Positions 7,141 through 15,421 of a DNA stretch of 23,153 bases are shown piece after piece. Location of the stretch: the NCBI GenBank assembly GCA_964547525.1, contig CAZJOD010000046.1, positions 1 through 23,153 on the forward strand, written 5' to 3'. The notes below the pieces were generated by a model. The model ran no database searches. It saw only the letters and a program-made list of their open reading frames with translations, and had not been told where the DNA came from. The translations under genes were made by a program, and so were the position numbers. The DNA comes from CAZJOD01 sp964547525. Its GTDB lineage: Bacteria > Bacillota > Clostridia > JAAYHZ01. The first letter of the stretch is position 1, and each line of letters starts with the position of its first letter.

Positions 7141-8615
7141 TACATTGTACAAAACTTTCGGAATTCAAGATACCTATTAAATTTTTCCTTATACTTATTT
7201 TTTATGTCGTGATGTGGTAAAACAGACCTGCGCTCCACCTTAACCGACTTTGAACTCTGTTTTAAATCGTTTTGTTCCCCAAAACCATATGAAGCTATTA
7301 CGGCAGCTCCGATTGCCGCAATATCGGAATTTTTTATTGAAATAACTTCACGATTTAAAACCGAAGACAAAACGGTTTTCCAAACATCACTTTTAGCAGC
7401 ACCTCCCGTCATAGTAAGAACATCTATTTTTCCACACATTCTTTCGAATGCGAGAACCTTTAAAAGTACCTCAAAAGAAACACATTCCATAATAGCTAAA
7501 AAAAGATCATATCTATCGTGTTCAAGACCCAATCCTATAAAAGAAGCTCTTTTTTCATTACTGTTTGTCTGACCCGGATAAAACAGCACATCGGAATCAC
7601 GGTTCATCCTCTCTCGGCATACATTGTCTATTAATGAAAATTCTTCACGAATCAAAATTCCTTCTCTTTCTATCTTACCTCCAAACCGGTCGTTAAACCA
7701 CTCCATTGACGCACCGGCAGTCGGGATTGAAGACAACAATCCCCAGGTGTTTTCCATAACATGCCTTCCGGGGGTCAGATAATTTTCAGTGTCAAATACC
7801 GGTTCTTCGGTTATTGCAAGGTTTACCCACGCGGTTCCTGTGGCGGCCAGCATTTCACCCGGATTAAACACACCCGCTCCGGTTGCAACACAATATTGAT
7901 CGTGGCCCCCGGAATAAACAATCGTATCCCTTGACAAACCCAGTTGCTCTGCGGCATATCCGGTCAGACCTGCGATTTCTCGACAAGAATTAACAATATG
8001 TGGCAGCTTTTTTTTGTTAAACCCGATTAGCGATAAAATTTCTTCATCCCAACAATTATCAACAACGTTATATGCTTGGGTTAAAGATGCATTTCCGGGG
8101 TCAATCACATACTCTCCTGTCAACATATAATTTAAGTAATCAATAGTTGTTAAAAATTTTTCGGCATTCTCATATATATCAGGTTTATTCTCTTTGTACC
8201 AGATAATTTTCGGGAAAACCATTCCGGGAGAAATCTTCCATCCGGTTTTCATATAAACACAGTCGTTCCATCCCTTGTCTACATATCTTTGTACTATGTC
8301 ACCTGCTCTGGAATCAAGCCATGATATGGATTTACCAATTGGTTTTCCGGCTTTTACAGGTATTACACAACCTGCTTGAGACGATATAGCCATTGCTTTT
8401 ACATCGTTTTTATTTATATATTTACAGCACGATCTAACTGTATTTACAATTGCTTCCCACCAAACATCAACACTTTGTTCAACCATATATTTACCCGGTT
8501 TTTCCAGTTCATATCCCATGTAAGCACTTTCTACAACTTCTCCTTTATTGTTTAACAATACTGTTTTAGTTCCACTGGTTCCGCAATCGATCCCTAGATA
8601 ATATCTGACGCTCAC
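7140..8615 (-). CDS. FGGY-family carbohydrate kinase (xylulokinase-like)
   Basis: This is an ATP-dependent sugar kinase of 491 residues, a typical FGGY length. The N-terminal phosphate-binding motif YLGIDCGTSGTKT includes D10. The likely catalytic base is D239 in SGGHDQYC, and the C-terminal adenosine motif is LTMTGGAAKSDVWK near residues 395-410. The start is GTG, overlapping the stop of the upstream Gfo/Idh gene as GTGA, with AAGGAG 5-6 bases before it. This is tight translational coupling. It is the last gene of unit A and phosphorylates whatever ketose, polyol or aldonate the unit produces. With an isomerase-like gene in the same unit, a ketose substrate such as a xylulose- or fuculose-type sugar is plausible, but specificity is inference. 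Confidence 0.88.
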   Translation of the reverse strand: MSVRYYLGIDCGTSGTKTVLLNNKGEVVESAYMGYELEKPGKYMVEQSVDVWWEAIVNTVRSCCKYINKNDVKAMAISSQAGCVIPVKAGKPIGKSISWLDSRAGDIVQRYVDKGWNDCVYMKTGWKISPGMVFPKIIWYKENKPDIYENAEKFLTTIDYLNYMLTGEYVIDPGNASLTQAYNVVDNCWDEEILSLIGFNKKKLPHIVNSCREIAGLTGYAAEQLGLSRDTIVYSGGHDQYCVATGAGVFNPGEMLAATGTAWVNLAITEEPVFDTENYLTPGRHVMENTWGLLSSIPTAGASMEWFNDRFGGKIEREGILIREEFSLIDNVCRERMNRDSDVLFYPGQTNSNEKRASFIGLGLEHDRYDLFLAIMECVSFEVLLKVLAFERMCGKIDVLTMTGGAAKSDVWKTVLSSVLNREVISIKNSDIAAIGAAVIASYGFGEQNDLKQSSKSVKVERRSVLPHHDIKNKYKEKFNRYLEFRKFCTM

Positions 8616-9859
8616 ACATCTTCTCCTTTATAACCTATCTCTGTCCAATGTCTTTTAGCCATTTCCTTAGCCTCTTGTGTCAACTTTATATCACCGTCAA
8701 CACTTGGATATGGTTGATTAGGCTGAACATCCCTAAACTCCGGCATAGGGCACCAGTTATCGTTTTTATATTTTTCTCTGGCGGCGTTACTGTTTTTAAA
8801 ATCCGGTATCTCATACGGGGTACCGTTTTCATGTGCCGACTTATATCCTTGTATTGCGACTGCAGACATAGCAACAGCTTTGTAAACATCGAAATAAGGT
8901 TGAATTCCTGTTCTTATAGCTTCGGCAAAGAAATAGTCGGTGAAAAAATCACCTCCGCCATGTCCTGTTTTATTTGCCGTTTCAGCCATAAACGGAAACT
9001 CAGGCTTATAAATTTTCTCCTCGGATTCACCTTTTTTCAATTCGAAAGCATCATGTTTTACTCTTAACATTTGCGTGTCAAAGGTTCGCAAATTTTCCAT
9101 TAAACCTCGAGTTCCGTGAATTCTATACCAATTGCCGTGCCCTCTTAAATTCACTCCTATTGTCCTTACAACCGAGTTGTTATTCATTCTGCACAATATG
9201 ACTGAGGCGGTGTCGGCTTTATTCGGTAATAATCCGTATTGATCGTCTTTTTCACTGTACGGTATACACAAAGCGTTTACCATAACGGGCATAGTATCGG
9301 TAATATGCATTACAGGAGCCAAAGCGTGAGTGTTGTAATATGTTGCCGGCAGATTGTTTCTCCAATGATTAAATCCGGCTGAACGCTTATTTTTTACTTC
9401 AACAGGATCCGGATGAATATATTCACCTTCACCGTATACCATTTCGCCTATCTCGCCCGCTCTATACAGTCTTCTCATCTCTTGGTTGTACTTAAAATAC
9501 GGGTAATTTTCAGCAAGCATATATATTTTTCCTGTTTCCTCAACTTTTTTTATCAGTTCGACACCTTCGGCCATAGTTATAACAGCCGTTGTCTCACTCA
9601 TAACATGCTTTCCGGCTTCTAAAGCTTTTAATGCGAAAGGTGCGTGTTGATGGAAATAGTTAGCCAATATGACCGCATCCATGTCATGCTCAAGAAATTT
9701 ATCATAATCTGTATAACCTGCAACATTAAACTGCTTACATACCGCATGCAGTTTTTCTTCCCATGTATCACATAGCGCCACAAGTTCCATACCGGCGGTT
9801 TGGGCACTACCTACAAACGATCTTCCTCGCCCGACTCCTATCACACCTACTTTTATCAT
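8612..9859 (-). CDS. Gfo/Idh/MocA-family protein lacking the EKP lysine (copy 2)
   Basis: This is a 415-residue NAD(P)-fold protein. I chose the ATG at 9859 (MIKVGVIG) because AAGGAGG lies 7 bases before it; the ATG at 9865 is only one or two bases from that site. The Rossmann motif is VGVIGVGRGR. Where EKP is expected the sequence reads GKHVMSETTAV (E-T-T at about 89-91), so the catalytic lysine is missing. Y-N-T-H occurs at about 175-178. The segment MLAENYPYF and the GEGEYIHP strand resemble copy 3 closely, so the two are paralogues within one operon. A GHGGGDFFTDYFFAEAI segment near residues 296-312, also found in copy 3, is a late conserved motif. It is probably a redox enzyme or NAD-dependent glycosidase acting on a sugar. 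Confidence 0.85.
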   Translation of the reverse strand: MIKVGVIGVGRGRSFVGSAQTAGMELVALCDTWEEKLHAVCKQFNVAGYTDYDKFLEHDMDAVILANYFHQHAPFALKALEAGKHVMSETTAVITMAEGVELIKKVEETGKIYMLAENYPYFKYNQEMRRLYRAGEIGEMVYGEGEYIHPDPVEVKNKRSAGFNHWRNNLPATYYNTHALAPVMHITDTMPVMVNALCIPYSEKDDQYGLLPNKADTASVILCRMNNNSVVRTIGVNLRGHGNWYRIHGTRGLMENLRTFDTQMLRVKHDAFELKKGESEEKIYKPEFPFMAETANKTGHGGGDFFTDYFFAEAIRTGIQPYFDVYKAVAMSAVAIQGYKSAHENGTPYEIPDFKNSNAAREKYKNDNWCPMPEFRDVQPNQPYPSVDGDIKLTQEAKEMAKRHWTEIGYKGEDV

Positions 9860-9891
9860 TTTCATGCCTCCTTATCACTTTCGGATTATAA

Positions 9892-10431
9892 TCAATCTAT
9901 TGATAGTCCGTGCTTATTACACAAATCTAACCACCTTTGCTCATGGCTTTCATGTGTTTTTTCCGGTCTGAAACCCAGCTGTAAATATGTTTTTATGGCA
10001 GGTACTCTAAAATCGTCGGTTTGAAGGACACATTTCGTATCTCCCCTTAGCTTCATATGATAAATAGCTGCCAGACTTATATAAAATCCTAACTTTTTAC
10101 CTGTATGCGAACTCATTACACCGACCATATGAAGATACCCCGTATTGTTTCCCCAATCCGTTCTATACCAAGCGGATGCGGTACCAACGGGCTTATCTTG
10201 AAAACAAACAAAAAATACACGGTCATATGAAAAACAATCATCTCTTGACAACGATTGAAAAGACCTGCTTTCGGAATATCCGAAAGAATCGTTTATTATG
10301 TCGACCCAATACGATTCGTCCCCGGGTTGTGCATGTCTTATTATATATCCTTCCGGTAAAAAAATACGAGGTAAATCATCTCGAATAAATCGTGACATTA
10401 CCAATTGAGGCATCAAACGTTCATTACTCAT
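9892..10431 (-). CDS. GNAT-family N-acetyltransferase
   Basis: This 179-residue acyl-CoA-dependent N-acetyltransferase has the acetyl-CoA segment near residues 102-115 (VGVMSSHTGKKLGFYIS, a variant of the V-x-P-x-x-R-G-x-G-x-G pattern). Its C-terminal end is typical of the fold (VPAIKTYLQLGFRPE). I chose the ATG at 10431, since GGAGGG lies 8-9 bases upstream. The in-frame alternative at 10458 would overlap the isomerase gene and lacks a site. The gene follows the isomerase stop by 17 bases, so it is part of unit A. Inside a sugar operon it may acetylate an amino-sugar intermediate, which would fit the aminotransferase of unit B, but nothing in the sequence proves the acceptor. Confidence 0.8.
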   Translation of the reverse strand: MSNERLMPQLVMSRFIRDDLPRIFLPEGYIIRHAQPGDESYWVDIINDSFGYSESRSFQSLSRDDCFSYDRVFFVCFQDKPVGTASAWYRTDWGNNTGYLHMVGVMSSHTGKKLGFYISLAAIYHMKLRGDTKCVLQTDDFRVPAIKTYLQLGFRPEKTHESHEQRWLDLCNKHGLSID

Positions 10432-10448
10432 TTTTATAACCCTCCGCG

Positions 10449-11831
10449 CTAAACACACACTACATTGAATCCCGCCATTTTTCCGAATATTTCGATTATA
10501 TCATACGAATCCGTATAAACTAAGGCCAGATGATGGGTTCCACCGGAAGCACTGTAATCTTCCATGAAACGACTTAAAGGTTTTTCCGGTATAAACCAGC
10601 CGCGAACAGCATTTTTAAAATTGTCTTCGTCTATGGGTTCTATCATGTTTACTTTAGATAAGATTAAATTATATTTTCCTTGTGCTATCGGTGCCAAATC
10701 CACTGTAACAGCTTTTCCGGCTTTAAACCTTCCGCAAGCGCAAACAGGGTTTTCAGCATCGGTGTAAGGAAAAGGTTTTTCAATAAGCAACGGTTTTTGT
10801 GTGGTAAGATTAACGTTCATTTCACCCATATGACTAATGAACATGGCATTATTTTTCCAATCCGGACAGAACATCTCTACAAAAGACACGTCTTTATAAC
10901 CTGCCATTAAAGAAGCAACCAAACCGGCAGTTAAAACATCACCTTCTCCGGCATAGCCTTTTCCGATTGCCATCTGTTTACCCGCTTCTAAAAACGGCAT
11001 ACTGACAAATCCGTTTCCTTTTTTGATATCTAGAAAGTTTACAGTAAATCCGTCCAAGTTCTTTTCTTGGACCCATTTTCTTACCACCAGATTGGGAATT
11101 AATGATTTCTTATGAAATGTCTCGTCTATATTCTCTATTTTAAACATAGACATGTTAATTTCAAATTCTTCATCGATTTCTTCTTTTGTGATCATTTTTT
11201 CATATCGAGAGTAATCATTAAAATCAAATTCTGTTACATCCGGTCCTACGGTGTCTTTTATAACATCAAATCCTATTCCGAAATCACCCATACTCGGGAA
11301 AGGTTTTCCTATGATCCCTATGTTGCAGGTCTTCAATTTTTTTGACATTGCAGCGGCTTTTGCCAACCGATACACTCTATCCAATACATTGGAATACATG
11401 TAGTGTCCCGCACATACATAGTAATCCACATTGTTTCTAAGTAAAAGGTTACACATATCCTGCACACCATGTATTCCATGATTATACATAATCCTATCCG
11501 GGCTTTGATTAAAAGAAAAATCATAATCGACAGTGGTGTCCAATACTATGACCGGAACTCCAAGTGATTTCAAAGATTCGGATGATTCAAGCGAAGGAGA
11601 ATATGCCAGGTGTAGTGTTATTACGGCATCAACATCCTCTTTTTTAAATAATTCTACAGCACCTTCAAATTCTTTGCTTATTCTGCATATAGGGCATCGA
11701 ACAATTTCCAAACCTTTTTCCAAGAGTTTTTTGGCTATAATTTCTAAAAATTCCGCACATGCCAATCCGGCATCAGGGGAAGTATCATCATACAATTTTA
11801 AATATAACGGCAATAACCCGACTTTATTCAT
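10449..11831 (-). CDS. L-fucose/L-arabinose isomerase-family protein
   Basis: This 460-residue protein has the fucose/arabinose-isomerase architecture: an N-terminal Rossmann-like region (IVRCPICR, then VDAVITLHLAYSPS, typical of the family), a central domain, and a C-terminal metal-binding region. The segments SHMGEMNVNL near residue 333 and SASGGTHHLALVYT near residue 430 carry the likely metal and substrate ligands (Glu and His). Members interconvert aldoses and ketoses with a divalent metal; some are uncharacterised. GGAGG lies 7 bases before the ATG. A perfect 16-bp palindrome sits just upstream of that site. In unit A it would feed a ketose to the FGGY kinase. The family is fairly sure; activity and substrate are not. 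Confidence 0.8.
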   Translation of the reverse strand: MNKVGLLPLYLKLYDDTSPDAGLACAEFLEIIAKKLLEKGLEIVRCPICRISKEFEGAVELFKKEDVDAVITLHLAYSPSLESSESLKSLGVPVIVLDTTVDYDFSFNQSPDRIMYNHGIHGVQDMCNLLLRNNVDYYVCAGHYMYSNVLDRVYRLAKAAAMSKKLKTCNIGIIGKPFPSMGDFGIGFDVIKDTVGPDVTEFDFNDYSRYEKMITKEEIDEEFEINMSMFKIENIDETFHKKSLIPNLVVRKWVQEKNLDGFTVNFLDIKKGNGFVSMPFLEAGKQMAIGKGYAGEGDVLTAGLVASLMAGYKDVSFVEMFCPDWKNNAMFISHMGEMNVNLTTQKPLLIEKPFPYTDAENPVCACGRFKAGKAVTVDLAPIAQGKYNLILSKVNMIEPIDEDNFKNAVRGWFIPEKPLSRFMEDYSASGGTHHLALVYTDSYDIIEIFGKMAGFNVVCV

Positions 11832-11845
11832 AAAAAACCTCCATT

Positions 11846-11861
11846 TACCGTTGCAACGGTA
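11846..11861. promoter_or_regulatory. Perfect 16-bp palindrome before the isomerase-like gene
   Basis: TACCGTTGCAACGGTA is an exact dyad in the 77-base space between the amidohydrolase and isomerase-like genes. On the mRNA it could form a 6-bp stem with a TGCA loop 4 bases before the GGAGG ribosome site. As DNA it looks like a LacI-type operator with a different core from GTTAACGTTAAC. No convincing promoter accompanies it. Confidence 0.5.
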
Positions 11862-11908
11862 TTACATTATTTCTAATATCAACATGAACACATGCCGATA
11901 TATCTCCG

Positions 11909-12976
11909 TTAAACAAAATGTATATTGTTATATCCGGTTGAAAGCAACATTGCTTTTGCATTGTTAAAAAATACATCCTCAATATCCGTATCGGACAAAC
12001 CGATATTGTTTGCAGCCAATTTAAACGCTTTTATTTCTTCATACATAAATAAAGTCATTTTCTCGCTTTGCTCGCCCGAGACTTCTCTCATGTGAGAATC
12101 TTTGGATACATCTCCATATAAGCCTTTCGGCACCAGATTAACATACTTTCCGTTCTCACAAATCCGTTTGGTTCGCATTCTTAATATGGGCAAATCACTG
12201 CCGAATAATATCTTTTTCGTATCTACGTTCTTTAATAACTGTTCGAAAACCCAAGCGTTACAATTTGCACTGATATCAAAATACATTCTCTCGGAATTTT
12301 TAAGTACACTGAACGCATCACCAACATCTTCATTGCAATACGCTCTGCCGACATGAGCTATAATCAACTTTATATTCTTATATCTTTTATCAATTTCCAT
12401 CATCTGTATAAGATTAACGGGATCTTTTAATCTGTCTTTTCTCGGAATGTGAAGCATTACTATCCATCCGTTTTTATCGGCTACTTCCAGATGCTCGTGA
12501 GTCAGATAATCGTAAATCCTTATTTCATCCTGAGGTATATAATAAGGGGCGAAATTTAAGTATACTTTTATTCCCAAAAATCCCCCTTTTAGAACTTTTT
12601 TCTCCAGATCATCAGGTTTTGCTTCAGGTCCGGTATACATTAGCGACGGGATCTCATATTTACCGGCACACATTGAAATGTACCCGTTTCCGGCTTCAAT
12701 ATCATCACCGGGAAATAAATTGGAAAATATCATCGGAATACATAATTTTTCCGGAAACATTATTTCATATGATTCTAAGTGATCTTCTATGGAATTATCT
12801 TTGGCAACCATCGAAGGCCATGAAACACTTCGGGATTTTTTTTCATAATCCGCAGCTCTATGCTTGAATTCATCCAACCAAACGTGGGTATGAACGTCAA
12901 TGATTTTATCAGGTAAGAAATCTTTAATATAGTTTGAATAAAACATTTTATCAGTATCATTTAAATTAAAATTCAT
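11909..12976 (-). CDS. Amidohydrolase (TIM-barrel, Amidohydro_2-like)
   Basis: This is a metal-dependent hydrolase or decarboxylase of the amidohydrolase superfamily, 355 residues from my start. I chose the third in-frame ATG at 12976 because GAGGGAAG precedes it at normal distance; the starts at 13015 and 12991 would overlap the upstream gene. Metal-site landmarks are the HxH pair in DVHTHVW (H29, H31), K137 in GIKVYL, H176 in MLHIPRK, H208 in IIAHVGR and D261 in FGSDLP. Amidohydro_2 members include lactonases and decarboxylases of sugar and aromatic catabolism. Placed directly after a Gfo/Idh gene (11 bases apart), a lactonase opening an aldono-lactone is a reasonable guess. Its cellular location is the cytoplasm, since no signal peptide is present. 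Confidence 0.85.
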   Translation of the reverse strand: MNFNLNDTDKMFYSNYIKDFLPDKIIDVHTHVWLDEFKHRAADYEKKSRSVSWPSMVAKDNSIEDHLESYEIMFPEKLCIPMIFSNLFPGDDIEAGNGYISMCAGKYEIPSLMYTGPEAKPDDLEKKVLKGGFLGIKVYLNFAPYYIPQDEIRIYDYLTHEHLEVADKNGWIVMLHIPRKDRLKDPVNLIQMMEIDKRYKNIKLIIAHVGRAYCNEDVGDAFSVLKNSERMYFDISANCNAWVFEQLLKNVDTKKILFGSDLPILRMRTKRICENGKYVNLVPKGLYGDVSKDSHMREVSGEQSEKMTLFMYEEIKAFKLAANNIGLSDTDIEDVFFNNAKAMLLSTGYNNIHFV

Positions 12977-12987
12977 TTTCTCTTCCC

Positions 12988-14127
12988 TCATAGTTTTATA
13001 ATTTTCTCTTCCCATGGCATGTTTTTTCTGAATTTTGGCATTAACATTTCTTTTCCGTCATTCATTACCGAAAGTTCCGATAACAAAGCAACGGCTGTCC
13101 ATTCACACGCTTCATACACATCAATACCCGGTTTTTCTCCATGTATTATTGCGTTTATAAAATCCTCAACTATAAAGAAATCTCCTCCGCCATGACCTGA
13201 TTTTCTTTGATCTTCGGTAGATTTTTTATATCTTTCCGGTAAATAGCTGTCATAATAGTTTTCAAGAGGATACCATTGTGCATGGTCTTTGTCATCAATC
13301 CCTTGAAACCAAACCTTAGCTTTATCACCGCAACCTCTTCCAGCTTCATAACAACCTTTGGTTCCTTGAACCGAATAATAGGTCGCACCATGTGGCCTAT
13401 TAGACACACAATCCACACGAATTTTTATTAATTTACCGGTCTCCGTAGTACATAAAGTTAATGCGGTATCGTCGGTACGCAGCTCAGGAGCGGTCCGGTG
13501 TCCGGAACCTACCGTTCTGACCGATTTTATTCTTTCTCCATTAAACCATTTCATAACCGGGCCTAAACTATGGGTAGGATAAAATGATCCCCTTCTACCA
13601 AATTGCCAGTATTTTCGCCAGGACGTTTTTCCGCTTGAGAACCTGCCGTAATTGTATGTAACCATATTCTTAATTTCATGAACATATTCACCTTCACCGA
13701 AATAAATCTCCCCGAAAACTCCGGCTTCTACCATACCCTTAACAACTTGTATTTCAGGCATATAAATATAGTTTTCAGCCATCATGTAAACTTTTCCGCT
13801 TTCCTCCACTTTTTCGCAAAGCCAGAACAATTCATCCATTGTAACCCCCGCAGTAACTTCGCTCATAACGTGCTTGCCTGCATCTAGAGCCGATAACGCC
13901 TGAGGCACATGACATTGCATAGGAGTAGCGATAACCACGGCATCAATATCGCTTTCCAGCATATCCTCGTATACACGATACGCTTTAGGTATATTCAGCT
14001 CCTGTGTCCTTTTTTTTAAAAAATCCTCATCCAAATCGCACAAAGCCGTTACTTCTACGTTTGGATTGGCTTGCATCCCTTTTATTGTACTTAAACCTCT
14101 CGCTCCGACTATACCGACTTTTACCAT
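12988..14127 (-). CDS. Gfo/Idh/MocA-family protein lacking the EKP lysine (copy 3)
   Basis: This 379-residue protein is the first gene of unit A. I chose ATG 14127 (MVKVGIVG), preceded by GGGGGTG; the longer TTG start at 14151 would run into the operator. The Rossmann motif is KVGIVGARGLS. The EKP position reads GKHVMSEVTAG (E-V-T at 90-92), without lysine. The segments MMAENYIYM and GEGEYVHE, Y-P-T-H at 183-186 and the following SLGPVMKW strongly recall NAD-dependent GH109-type glycosidases. Near the end a GHGGGDFF segment matches copy 2. I infer cytoplasmic redox-assisted processing of a glycoside, with NAD recycled during catalysis, but a lysine-less dehydrogenase remains possible. Confidence 0.87.
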   Translation of the reverse strand: MVKVGIVGARGLSTIKGMQANPNVEVTALCDLDEDFLKKRTQELNIPKAYRVYEDMLESDIDAVVIATPMQCHVPQALSALDAGKHVMSEVTAGVTMDELFWLCEKVEESGKVYMMAENYIYMPEIQVVKGMVEAGVFGEIYFGEGEYVHEIKNMVTYNYGRFSSGKTSWRKYWQFGRRGSFYPTHSLGPVMKWFNGERIKSVRTVGSGHRTAPELRTDDTALTLCTTETGKLIKIRVDCVSNRPHGATYYSVQGTKGCYEAGRGCGDKAKVWFQGIDDKDHAQWYPLENYYDSYLPERYKKSTEDQRKSGHGGGDFFIVEDFINAIIHGEKPGIDVYEACEWTAVALLSELSVMNDGKEMLMPKFRKNMPWEEKIIKL

Positions 14128-14151
14128 AATACACCCCCATATTACCGCCAA

Positions 14152-14170
14152 TTAACGTTAACGTTAACGG
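14152..14170 (-). promoter_or_regulatory. LacI-type operator of unit A
   Basis: Plus strand TTAACGTTAACGTTAACGG holds the 12-bp palindrome GTTAACGTTAAC at 14157-14168 and an overlapping 16-bp palindrome at 14152-14167. The minus strand reads CCGTTAACGTTAAC, identical over 14 bases to the site at 5105-5118. It lies about 10-28 bases downstream of the predicted transcription start, a classical repressor position. Confidence 0.8.
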
Positions 14171-14185
14171 AGTATTTATAAATAT

Positions 14186-14214
14186 ATTCTACTTCATATT
14201 ACATATAATGTCAA
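14186..14214 (-). promoter_or_regulatory. Sigma-A promoter of unit A
   Basis: On the minus strand a perfect -35 TTGACA (plus 14209-14214) is followed by exactly 17 bases and the -10 TAGAAT (plus 14186-14191). The start would be near 14179, giving a leader of about 50 bases that contains the operator. Confidence 0.8.
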
Positions 14215-14310
14215 CACTGTGAAGAAAATAATTTTGGACATAATTTTCTCACATATTTTCTCACTCCAAATGCACAGATAAATTCCACTAAATAAAATCA
14301 AAAAATGCAG

Positions 14311-14338
14311 AAAACCGGGATGCTTCATCCCGGTTTTT
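14311..14338. terminator. Strong bidirectional Rho-independent terminator
   Basis: AAAACCGGGATG (14311-14322) and CATCCCGGTTTT (14326-14337) form a 12-bp stem with a 3-base loop and T runs on both sides. It lies 19 bases after the URO-D-like gene on the minus strand and separates it from unit A. Confidence 0.9.
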
Positions 14339-14356
14339 ACTTTTCTTATATTTAGC

Positions 14357-15385
14357 TCAAACTTTGTATTTTTCGAACGCTTTGTAGAATGCTTTGATCC
14401 TGTCCAATTTACCGGCTTCGCACGTAAATTGCCCGAATTGAGTTCGTATCAAAGTAATACCGGCTTCAACCGTTTTGTCCACCCACTTTTGTATCTCCTC
14501 ATCGTTCATTTGAGTGATTCGGTATGCATACAAAAGCCAATCAAAGGGGATATCGGTATTAGCTTTTATATTCTCGATAGTTAGAAGATCGGATACCGAA
14601 GGTTGAAAATGTGAAACTCCGGTATATTTGAGATATTTCAAGTGTGCCGGTGCCAGATTTTCACAATGAACCGATCTTCTTCCGGTTGTCAGTCCTTCAT
14701 AATATTGATTCCAATACGGTATAACAAATTCAGGCCACATATCCGGTGCTATAAGACTTGCAAAATCATCGGCAAGACCTGTTCCGTGCGGATTTATTTC
14801 AGGCTGATCGTTTACTCTTTTGGTAAAACGATGAAAATTTATTATACTGTCGGTTAAAAGTGATAAGAACTTTTTAACTTTTTCAGGTTCGTCGTAAACA
14901 TCATATATAAAATCCTGACCACGTAATAAAACCGCAGACGTTAAAGGGCCTTGTGCACCCATACCTGAGAATCCGACATTTTGATCAGGAAATTGTTCTT
15001 TCAGATAGTTACATAAATCATAATAATGGTGAAAAAGAGGTTGCTTACTGTAATCTATATCTTTCTTTTCAACTAGTAGTTCAATACCTTCATCAATTGA
15101 AGATAACATAGGTTTTACATTAGGTTCGGTATTTTCGGGATATGTGACTGGAGCTCCTAAGCATATAATATGACCGTAAGAAATCGGAGTGCCGGCTACA
15201 GCGCGAAGAGGTAAAATATCTCCAAAATATTCTTTAATCTTTTTATGGCCTATCTTCCATGCTTGTGCACATTTTTCTTTATCCCAAAAGAATTCTTTCA
15301 ATGTGATCCCGCCTAACCAGGCTATTGAATCATGATAAATTTCAACCGACGGACGAATTGTTACTCCATTATATGCATATTTCAT
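14357..15385 (-). CDS. URO-D/MtaA-fold protein, probable methyltransferase
   Basis: This 342-residue protein has the uroporphyrinogen-decarboxylase fold, which also serves corrinoid methyltransferases such as MtaA/MtbA. It is unlikely to be HemE: no haem genes are near and the HemE N-terminal motif is absent. Candidate zinc ligands are H240, C241 and E242 (RRSVHCEN) and C322 (QFTCEAG), resembling but not matching the H-x-C...C set of MtaA-type enzymes. There is no corrinoid protein gene beside it. It follows the small lipoprotein gene by 36 bases and has AAGGAGA before its ATG, so the two are co-transcribed. A strong terminator ends the transcript. Homologues of this type often sit in carbohydrate loci with unknown roles; demethylation of a methylated sugar is speculative. 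Confidence 0.75.
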   Translation of the reverse strand: MKYAYNGVTIRPSVEIYHDSIAWLGGITLKEFFWDKEKCAQAWKIGHKKIKEYFGDILPLRAVAGTPISYGHIICLGAPVTYPENTEPNVKPMLSSIDEGIELLVEKKDIDYSKQPLFHHYYDLCNYLKEQFPDQNVGFSGMGAQGPLTSAVLLRGQDFIYDVYDEPEKVKKFLSLLTDSIINFHRFTKRVNDQPEINPHGTGLADDFASLIAPDMWPEFVIPYWNQYYEGLTTGRRSVHCENLAPAHLKYLKYTGVSHFQPSVSDLLTIENIKANTDIPFDWLLYAYRITQMNDEEIQKWVDKTVEAGITLIRTQFGQFTCEAGKLDRIKAFYKAFEKYKV

Positions 15386-15421
15386 TCTAACTGTCTCTCC
15401 TTAAATTATTTTGCAATCAAA

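Noticed and set aside
14357..15385. Haem-pathway HemE
   Set aside because: No haem genes are nearby, the HemE N-terminal signature is absent, and a His/Cys/Glu...Cys metal site resembling methyltransferases is present.
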